Source: Chitinophagaceae bacterium
Lineage (GTDB): Bacteria; Bacteroidota; Bacteroidia; Chitinophagales; Chitinophagaceae
Length of the DNA: 59,724 nt
Reading direction: 5' to 3'
Assembly: GCA_016720825.1 (NCBI GenBank)
Contig: JADKJV010000016.1
Span: forward strand, 1 to 59,724
The position numbers were made by a program, and so were the translations under genes. The notes beneath the pieces are model-generated. The model had not been told where the DNA came from and did no database searches. It worked only from the letters and a program-made list of their open reading frames with translations. This document shows, piece by piece, positions 54,401-59,724 of the stretch; position 1 is the first letter of the stretch; each line of letters starts with the position of its first letter.

Positions 54401-55016
54401 TCGTCAGCAGGTTCAGCAAGTGAACGCCGATTGACAATCCCATCATGAAGAATAAGAAAACAATCCAGCGGTCAGCACGGGCACGGGCAAACGGATCATT
54501 CCCGGCTCTTTCATCTGCATGTTCCCATTTCAGCATGGACCAGAAAACGAGGGCAGTGAAGAAAGATGACAAGGCATACACCTCACCTTCAACGGCACTG
54601 AACCAGAATGAATCACTGAATGTATAGGCTAAACCGCCCACCACACCGGCCGCCATGGTTGTATACAGCTGCGAAGAACTCAGTTCCTCACCTGCATTTA
54701 CAAACATCTTACGGGCAAAGTGTGTAACGCTCCAGAAAAGGAAAAGGATTGTACCGGCACTGGCCAGGGCACTCATAAAGTTGACAGCACTGGCGGCAGA
54801 ATGACCATCATCGCCAAAAAGTATGATGAAAAACCTGCCCAACAGCACAAAAAGCGGTGCACCGGGAGGGTGGGGCAATTGCATCTTATCGGCACTGGCC
54901 ACAAACTCACCACAATCCCATAAACTACCCCTGGCTTCGCGGGTCAGGAAATAGGTCGCAAACGCAATAAAAAACACCGCCCATCCGGTAATATTATTGA
55001 CTTTTCTGAACTTCAT
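51483..55016 (-). CDS. DUF2723 / GT117-like protein O-glycosyltransferase
   Basis: 1,177-residue inner-membrane protein. N-terminal GT-C-type domain with the key acidic motif LWDCGEFVASADKMQLPHPPG in the first loop and about a dozen membrane helices to residue 740, including a long extracytoplasmic insertion around residues 390-560. The soluble C-terminal part contains FGDNDTYPLWYAQEVEGVRPD and ends in TPR-like helices (EALRLLDKADKGIL) and a low-complexity tail. DUF2723 proteins are thought to O-glycosylate secreted proteins in Bacteroidota; surface proteins such as the FG-GAP adhesin would be plausible targets, but that is inference. Confidence 0.88.
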   Translation of the reverse strand: MKFRKVNNITGWAVFFIAFATYFLTREARGSLWDCGEFVASADKMQLPHPPGAPLFVLLGRFFIILFGDDGHSAASAVNFMSALASAGTILFLFWSVTHFARKMFVNAGEELSSSQLYTTMAAGVVGGLAYTFSDSFWFSAVEGEVYALSSFFTALVFWSMLKWEHADERAGNDPFARARADRWIVFLFFMMGLSIGVHLLNLLTIPAIVMIYYYRRYAANTKGAILAFVLGCLITGIVQLGVIQYSMKAAGLFDVFFVNSGGMPFFSGFTVYFVLLAGLIFWALRMNEQKINRTHLTVFFVLFLALSALPFIIALGSDAGKVFKFILVGGLGAAIAHFMKPTAMRIMKLSLWCYAFMLLGYFMYFTTMIRSNANPAIDMNNVDNPMNLVYYLSREQYGEAPLLYGPHFVANYKPDPESPNGIAMKKGEMKYVKGKDRYIPIGTDDKPTYLSEDMQLFPRIWDGSNDQGHADFYADWLGLETDPNTGRYQAPNVKDNVQWFFTYQMGLMYWRYFMWNFAGKQNDIQGLGNKRDGNWISGISFIDNARLGDQSKLPESIRKNKAHNTLFLLPFLLGMVGCVYQYFRNRKDWIVNFLLFFFTGIAVVLYLNQPGNQPRERDYAFVGSFYAFAVWIGLAVVAFVRMAKDLTDKERFQNTIVYGSVLTFLISLMSTAPGPIGGMVIASVMITAIYAAFVTGLTLLLRAISKNGENGKLLNIASSIVCLAGPLIMAQQEWDDHDRSQKTVAPDIARDYLESCAPNAIIFTFGDNDTYPLWYAQEVEGVRPDIRIINNSLLGIDWYINQLRYKVNKSDSLDVIWSPEQIEGHNREYMRYRPQGDKNKYWPLYQVMKEILGAPNYDEETKRDVGLGFLPVSKFSVPVDQAVVRANGTAFAKDSVVSSMDFEIPEGKLSDGLVRSDLIILNIIASNQWKRPIYFTSPYGDLGFGQYLRKDGLSYRLVPVVNNYPQRFWITDSLLREMVRSGTQIRDNSDSMYGNLMNKYLFGGAEKKGVYFDEENRRHLMTLRALFAEAAGNLADQGKKDEALRLLDKADKGILEENMPYAMVSRYSSHNQNSLLFLEACYKAGNKQLAGKVRDALKKDFAEQRAYYEYIRENQPDLYGAFERTEVPLNEIMMRIFDTIESRYNAAPVTPGKPDETVPGRVNNTIQDTNSNKAPN

Positions 55017-55067
55017 AAATGCTTGGTTTTGAAAGAAAGCAAAAATAGGGCTTTACGTGGTAAAAAA

Positions 55068-55103
55068 CAGTCGCTAGTCTTTAGTCGGTAGTCGTTAGTC
55101 GGG
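55068..55103. repeat. Solo GTCNNTA heptad arm
   Basis: CAGTCGCTAGTCTTTAGTCG and onwards, period 7, the same family as the repeat at 48533; no matching inverted arm nearby. Confidence 0.75.
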
Positions 55104-55130
55104 ACTCCGGAGGCGGGGGGAAACTCTGGG

Positions 55131-55958
55131 TTATTCAAAAACCACCCTGACCATCTGGTAGGGGAGCTGGTTCTGGAGCTGGTTGGAGACCTGGCCTGTT
55201 TTTTCAGTAAAGCCTTTGAGGCCAAAAAGCCCGGCTGCATTGCCCTTGTTGATGGCGATTTCGAGGTAGCCGGCGGAATTAAAAATGGCCAGTTTTTCCC
55301 CTTCATTTACATCGGCGTAGGATTCGCTGATTTTATCAATGGTTTCATCTCTTTTAAAGACGATTTTGAAATCCCTGCCGCGGCGTTGTTCTTCGAATTG
55401 CTCACGGGTGATGTTGACTATCACATTTTCGAAATTGTCAATGAAAATGATCTGTCCTTCGATGCGGTTTTCCACCAGCAGGGGGCGCAGGTGGTTTTTT
55501 TCAAGGTATTCAGGATCCGGTTTCCCGATGGAGCGGATCGGCTCACCATTCACGAGCTGGTTTGCCACTTTGGCCATGATGCCGGCACAGAAAATAGTAT
55601 CCCGGGGCTGGTCGGGCGACAGGGGAATGCCCATGATCATATCCGGTTTTTCCTCCAGGATCATGGTGAGAAGGCCGTTATCGGCACAGAGATAATACTG
55701 GTCTTTATGGAAAGCCAGTAAAAGCTGGTCCGGTTTTCTTTCAAATAAGTTAAAAAGGATGAGGTGGAAACTGTGTGCGGGGAAATGCCTCACGGCGCTG
55801 CGGCAGACATAAGCAGCCTGCGGGTAATTGAATGGTGAAATATGATGCGAAATATCCACGATCTGGAACGCAGGGTTTTCCTGCATCAGGCGTGCTTTCA
55901 CAGCGCCGGCCAGGTAATCCCGGTTACCGATATCAGATGTAAGGGTGATGATGGGCAT
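55131..55958 (-). CDS. SAM hydroxide adenosyltransferase (DUF62 family)
   Basis: Members hydrolyse S-adenosylmethionine to adenosine and methionine (relatives of fluorinase and chlorinase). 275 residues: ITLTSDIGNRDYLAGAVKARL (Asp of the active site), VDISHHISPFNYPQAAYV, FNLFER, CADNGLLTMIL, and IIFIDNFENVIVNIT, the C-terminal beta-barrel with the conserved Asp-Asn-Phe-x-Asn. No halogenase loop residues are identified. Co-directional with the SDR upstream by 23 nt. Confidence 0.88.
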   Translation of the reverse strand: MPIITLTSDIGNRDYLAGAVKARLMQENPAFQIVDISHHISPFNYPQAAYVCRSAVRHFPAHSFHLILFNLFERKPDQLLLAFHKDQYYLCADNGLLTMILEEKPDMIMGIPLSPDQPRDTIFCAGIMAKVANQLVNGEPIRSIGKPDPEYLEKNHLRPLLVENRIEGQIIFIDNFENVIVNITREQFEEQRRGRDFKIVFKRDETIDKISESYADVNEGEKLAIFNSAGYLEIAINKGNAAGLFGLKGFTEKTGQVSNQLQNQLPYQMVRVVFE

Positions 55959-55981
55959 CGGTTGTTTTCAGTCGGTTTTGG

Positions 55982-56791
55982 TTACTTCACCAGTTCCCCG
56001 TCTTTAAAGAAAAATTTTCGGACAAGTTTATCGGCCAGTTTGGGGAAAAATTTCTGGAGGAATACAGTGCGCTTTCCGGTGAAAGTAAGAACCAGTGTTC
56101 TTTTTCTTTTCCGGATAGCCCTGAGGATGAACCGGGCACAAACATCGGCAGGCATCATTTTCCCTTCATCCATCGGTGTTTCGCCGTGTGATTGGGCATC
56201 TTTATTTAATGCAGCATTCCGGATATTGGAGGTGGTGAAGCCGGGGCAAACCCACATTACGTTTACACCATCGCCCATGAGTTCAGTACGGATTGCTTCC
56301 AGGAAACCCTGCACGGCAAATTTGCTGGCAGAATAACCGCTGCGGCCGGGCAAACCCCGGTAACCGGCAATGGAAGAAACACCCACAATAGTCCCTTTTC
56401 TTTCTGTAATAGAAGGAAGCGCATATTTGGAACAATAAACGGTTCCGTAAAAATTGATGTCCATCACTCTCCTGAAAACTTCTGTATCCGCTTCTTTCAA
56501 CAGGGCACGCATGGAAATACCGGCATTGTTGATCAGTACATCAATGCCCCCGAAATTCTTGATAGCGGCTTCAATAAAACTGCGGCAGTCGTTTTCCGAG
56601 CTCACGTCCGTAACCTTGGTATACAGATCAGCAGAGGGATGTTCAACATGCAGTTTATACAGCTTATCATGATTACGGCCACAGGTAGCCACTTTAGCGC
56701 CTTTGGCAATGAGTAAGTCAACCAGCGCTTTGCCGATCCCTTCGGAACCGCCGGTTACCACGACTACTTTGCCACTGAAAAAATCGTACAT
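55982..56791 (-). CDS. Classical SDR oxidoreductase (3-ketosphinganine-reductase-like?)
   Basis: 269 residues: VVVTGGSEGIGKALV (cofactor motif), LINNAGISMRALL, VGVSSIAGYRGLPGRSGYSASKFAVQG (Ser, Tyr and Lys of the triad all present), and VMWVCPGFTTSNIR. The C-terminal basic region (RKRKRTLVLTFTGKRTVFLQKF) and its likeness to DHRS7/KDSR-type reductases suggest a membrane-associated lipid or sterol-like substrate, for example 3-ketosphinganine; this is a guess. In contrast to the SDR at 6.7 kb this one has a normal active site. Confidence 0.85.
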   Translation of the reverse strand: MYDFFSGKVVVVTGGSEGIGKALVDLLIAKGAKVATCGRNHDKLYKLHVEHPSADLYTKVTDVSSENDCRSFIEAAIKNFGGIDVLINNAGISMRALLKEADTEVFRRVMDINFYGTVYCSKYALPSITERKGTIVGVSSIAGYRGLPGRSGYSASKFAVQGFLEAIRTELMGDGVNVMWVCPGFTTSNIRNAALNKDAQSHGETPMDEGKMMPADVCARFILRAIRKRKRTLVLTFTGKRTVFLQKFFPKLADKLVRKFFFKDGELVK

Positions 56792-57287
56792 GAGAAGGGG
56801 ATTTTTGCAAACCTACTAAAAAGCTGTGAGGGTTTCCTCACTGCCAGAAACTAATTATTTCTCGCAGCGGCCGCAGGGGAGCAGCGCACGCAGCGGAATA
56901 CAATTGGTTTCCTCGCTCAGATTGAGTTCCCTCTTTCAGTTCGATTTCCCTCACTCAGTTCGATTTCCCTCACTGAGTTCGATTTCCCTCACTGAGTTCG
57001 GGTTTCCTCACTGTTTGGGGAAGCTAAATATTTCCCGCAGCGGCCGCAGCGGAGAATCCCCGAAGTGATCCTTAGATCTACTTCGGGGGAGCAGCGGAAT
57101 ACAATTGGTAAGAATCGGGGGCTAAAAATATTTGTTTTAATCAAAGTTCATTCTGAACGCTGTGAAGAAACTAAAACCTCAATTTTTAGAACATTTGCAG
57201 TTATTTCATACACCCTTTTTACCACTGAAAGAAAACCACAATTATTTCTTGATTTCTTTGAATACTTTCATTGATAGTCTGAACTGC
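56792..57287. other. Repeat-rich divergent intergenic region
   Basis: About 500 nt without a gene. A duplicated block of about 80 nt (56831-56907 and 57001-57110; GGTTTCCTCACTG ... CGCAGCGGCCGCAG ... AGCAGCGGAATACAATTGGT) brackets a 19-bp tandem repeat. The second copy alone contains a palindrome, CCCCGAAGT at 57058-57066 and ACTTCGGGG at 57080-57088. A TAGGTTTG box 16 nt before the SDR ATG (minus strand, near 56808-56815) may be its promoter. Confidence 0.7.
56937..57012. repeat. 19-bp tandem repeat, four copies
   Basis: CAGTTCGATTTCCCTCACT at 56937, 56956, 56975 and 56994, the last diverged; a partial, older copy precedes at about 56917-56936. Confidence 0.9.
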
Positions 57288-59724
57288 ATGCGTAAACTCA
57301 CATTTTATTTGGTTCTAATATGTTTTTGTACCCGGCTCCCTGCCCAGGAACCTGTGAAAAGGAGTATCCGAATTACAGTGGTGAATGAACAGAAGAATGC
57401 AGTGCCCGGCGCAATGGTTTCCTTATTGAAACGCGATTCTTCAGTCATTCGTTCGGGGCCAGCCGATGTTTCCGGCGTAATTATTTTCTCAGATTTGCTT
57501 GCCGGACAATACCTGGTGAAGGCCGGTGTGTCAGGGCATGATATCGCCTACGGGTCATTGATAGACCTGGAAATAAATACCAGGTATTCGGACAGCATTA
57601 TCTTGAAACGGAGTAATGTCACTTTAGCGGACGTGAAAGTGGTATCGAAGAAACCGCTCATCCAGTTTCCTGCCTGATAAAACCGTGATCAATCCGGATG
57701 CCAGTATCAGCAATGCCGGGGCCACTGTGATGGATGTGCTGGAGAAATCGCCCGGTATCACGGTTTCTAAAGATGGTTCCATTATCATGAAGGGGAAACC
57801 TTCGGTGCTGGTATTGATTGATGGCAAACCCACGCAGCTGAGCGGAGCCGACCTGCAGTCCTATTTATCAGGTATGAGTGCTTCGCAGGTTGATGTGGTG
57901 GAACTGATTGAAAATCCAGGCGCCAAATATGATGCATCGGGTAATGCCGGTATCATCAATATAAAAATGAAAGCGAACAGGCTGAAAGGCTTCAATGGTT
58001 CGCTAAACCTGAGTGTCGGACAAGGCTTCTATCCCAAAACAGGAAACTCACTTAACCTGAACTACCGGAACGGAAAATAAATTTATTCCTGAATTATGGC
58101 ATGCGCGCCAGCAACGAGAAACAATCACTTTATACGTTGCGGAAATATTTCAACACCAATAATGAAGATTCTGTATTGCTGGAACAACCCGGGTTTACCA
58201 AAAACAGCCAGTTAGGGAATAACCTGAAAACAGGTCTTGATTATTTTGTAAGCAAACAAACCACCCTGGGACTTGTATTTACCGGCGGGATATTTGAAAG
58301 GAACGGGAAAGTTTTCAGCGCCATTCAGTGGATGGATCCCGGTTACCATGTTGATTCCACTATTAATACCTGGGGTGAGAATAACATCAAATTCAGAAGG
58401 GCAGGGGTGAATATAAATGGTAAACATAAATTCAGTGAGAACAGCGAACTGGTTGCTGATTTCGATTATGTGCGGTTTAATATTAACGGCGACCAGAATT
58501 ACCAGACACAGTTAGTAACGCCGGGCAGCGAAATTGCGGCAACGAAAGGTGTGATCCCTTCCAAACTCGATATTTTCACGGTGAAGGCCGATTACTCCAG
58601 GCGGTTCAAAAAATTCCTGTTAGAGACCGGATTGAAAACGGCGATCAACAAAACAGATAACCTGGCGGATTACTATTATTTCTTCAACAACAACTGGCTG
58701 CCTGACCTGAGCCGGAGTAATCACTTTTTGTATAATGAAAAAATCAGTGCAGCTTATGCATCGGTGGATGCCCAAAAGGGCAAATGGCACTGGCAAACCG
58801 GTTTGCGTTTTGAATTCACTTCTTATAAAGCACACCAGCTGGGTAATGCAGTGGTGAAAGATTCTGCGTTCAATAAGAACTACGGCAGTTTCTTCCCGAC
58901 GGGATTTTTGTCATACGAAGCCGACAGCAACAACACGATTACTTTCCGGCTGGGCAGAAGGATTGACCGGCCGCAGTTCCAGCAACTGAATCCATTTATT
59001 ACCACCCTGAACAAGTATACTTTTGAAGCGGGTAATCCGTATATCAAACCGCAGTACACCTGGAATTTTTCTTTGGTGTATACGTATAAGCAGATGCTGA
59101 CAACAGAATTGTCATACAACTACCTCCGCGATTATTTTTCCCAGATATTCATCATTGATTCCAACAGCAGTAATGTAAACGGGAATATTATCATTTATAC
59201 AAGGGAATGTGGGGTCATTCAGGAGTTTTGTTATTTCAGAAACTTTTCAAAAGTCATTAACCAAATGGTGGGACCTTACTGCCATGGCTATATTAAACCA
59301 CAAGATCATCAAAGGCCAGGTGTGGGCGCCCCTTGAAGCGAGAATCACACAACTGAATATCAGCATCAACAACCAGTTCAGGTTTAAAAAGGATGGGGAT
59401 TTGAAATCAGTGGTTATTATCAAACCAAAGGTCAGATTGACCTGCAGGAATGGCTGAAGCCCCAGGGCGAACTGGATGCAGGTATTTCCAAACAAATCAT
59501 GAAGAACAAAGGGACATTAAAACTCAGTGTCCGCGATATCACCTCTTTCCAGAACTATTCCGGTTACTCCACTTTCCAGAATGCCCACGAACCTTTCGTG
59601 GTAAAATGGGATTCAAGGGTCATGCGGTTAAGTTTCAGCTGGCGGTTTGGCAAGGCCATGAAACCGGTGAACCGGTCTGAAGGCGGCGCGGCGGATGAAA
59701 TAAACAGGGTGGGGAATGGGAATT
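57288..59724 (+). CDS. TonB-receptor-like outer-membrane barrel protein (four frame breaks; runs to window edge)
   Basis: Signal peptide RKLTFYLVLICFCTRLPAQ, a carboxypeptidase-regulatory-like domain (ITVVNEQKNAVPGAMVSLLK), a plug (ASISNAGATVMDVLEKSPGI, MKGKPSVLVLIDGKP, VVELIENPGAKYDASGNAGI), then a barrel (LRLGRRIDRPQFQQLNPF-like motif in FRLGRRIDRPQFQQLNPFIT and so on) of the outer-membrane beta-barrel family 3 type. Frames change near 57668, 58074, 59198 and 59397; single-base corrections (for example A4 to A5 at 58074 giving NGKINLFLNYG, and G4 to G5 near 59397 giving GGFEISGYYQ) restore one reading to about the last codon. The final residues, GGAADEINRV, look close to the natural C-terminus. 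Such proteins often import or bind ligands without a SusD partner; none is seen here. Confidence 0.85.

Overview
This is a Bacteroidota chromosome segment, most likely Chitinophagales/Chitinophagaceae. The signs are a 7 nt-type core promoter TAnnTTTG in front of many genes, Gram-negative envelope genes (kdsA, lolA, a TonB-receptor-like beta-barrel), a C-terminal type IX secretion tail, a GT117/DUF2723 protein, and no Shine-Dalgarno signal worth the name. No rRNA, plasmid, phage, CRISPR or insertion sequence is visible. The taxonomic call is inference, since there is no marker rRNA.

Layout. 1-4.8 kb: 3-hydroxybutyryl-CoA dehydrogenase, a secreted regulatory-domain protein, Mrp, a broken PaiB-like gene and a lipoprotein glycerophosphodiesterase. 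4.9-12.3 kb: a kynurenine (tryptophan) degradation cluster (ACMS decarboxylase, 3-hydroxyanthranilate dioxygenase, an atypical SDR, 2-aminomuconate-semialdehyde dehydrogenase, RidA-type deaminase, kynureninase, kynurenine 3-monooxygenase), followed after pyrF by glutaryl-CoA dehydrogenase. 15-24 kb: aroK, a histidine kinase, ftsK, lolA, kdsA, threonine dehydrogenase, acylphosphatase and free-Met sulfoxide reductase. 24.6-31.5 kb: a large metalloprotease-propeller-barrel protein, a PAP2 phosphatase, valS and a receiver-only response regulator. 31.8-36.3 kb: small secreted proteins, aat and clpS (N-degron pair), a beta-flower-like repeat protein and tag. 36.3-37 kb: tRNA-Val(TAC) followed by four degenerate tRNA-derived tandem copies. 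37-48.5 kb: a giant FG-GAP adhesin, plsC, mtaB, tRNA-Val(GAC), priA, murB. 48.6-59.7 kb: a MoxR/VWA pair, GT117, a SAM hydrolase-like protein, an SDR and a TonB-receptor-like gene running to the window edge.

Two things stand out beyond gene content. First, gene boundaries are littered with short-unit repeats (7-, 8- or 9-nt units), usually as inverted arms, in every gene orientation, sometimes running into the ends of reading frames; the tRNA array shows the same palindrome-insertion behaviour. Second, about 16 single-base frame breaks occur in otherwise well-conserved housekeeping genes, many in homopolymers; I read these as residual sequencing errors and give full-length gene coordinates across them.
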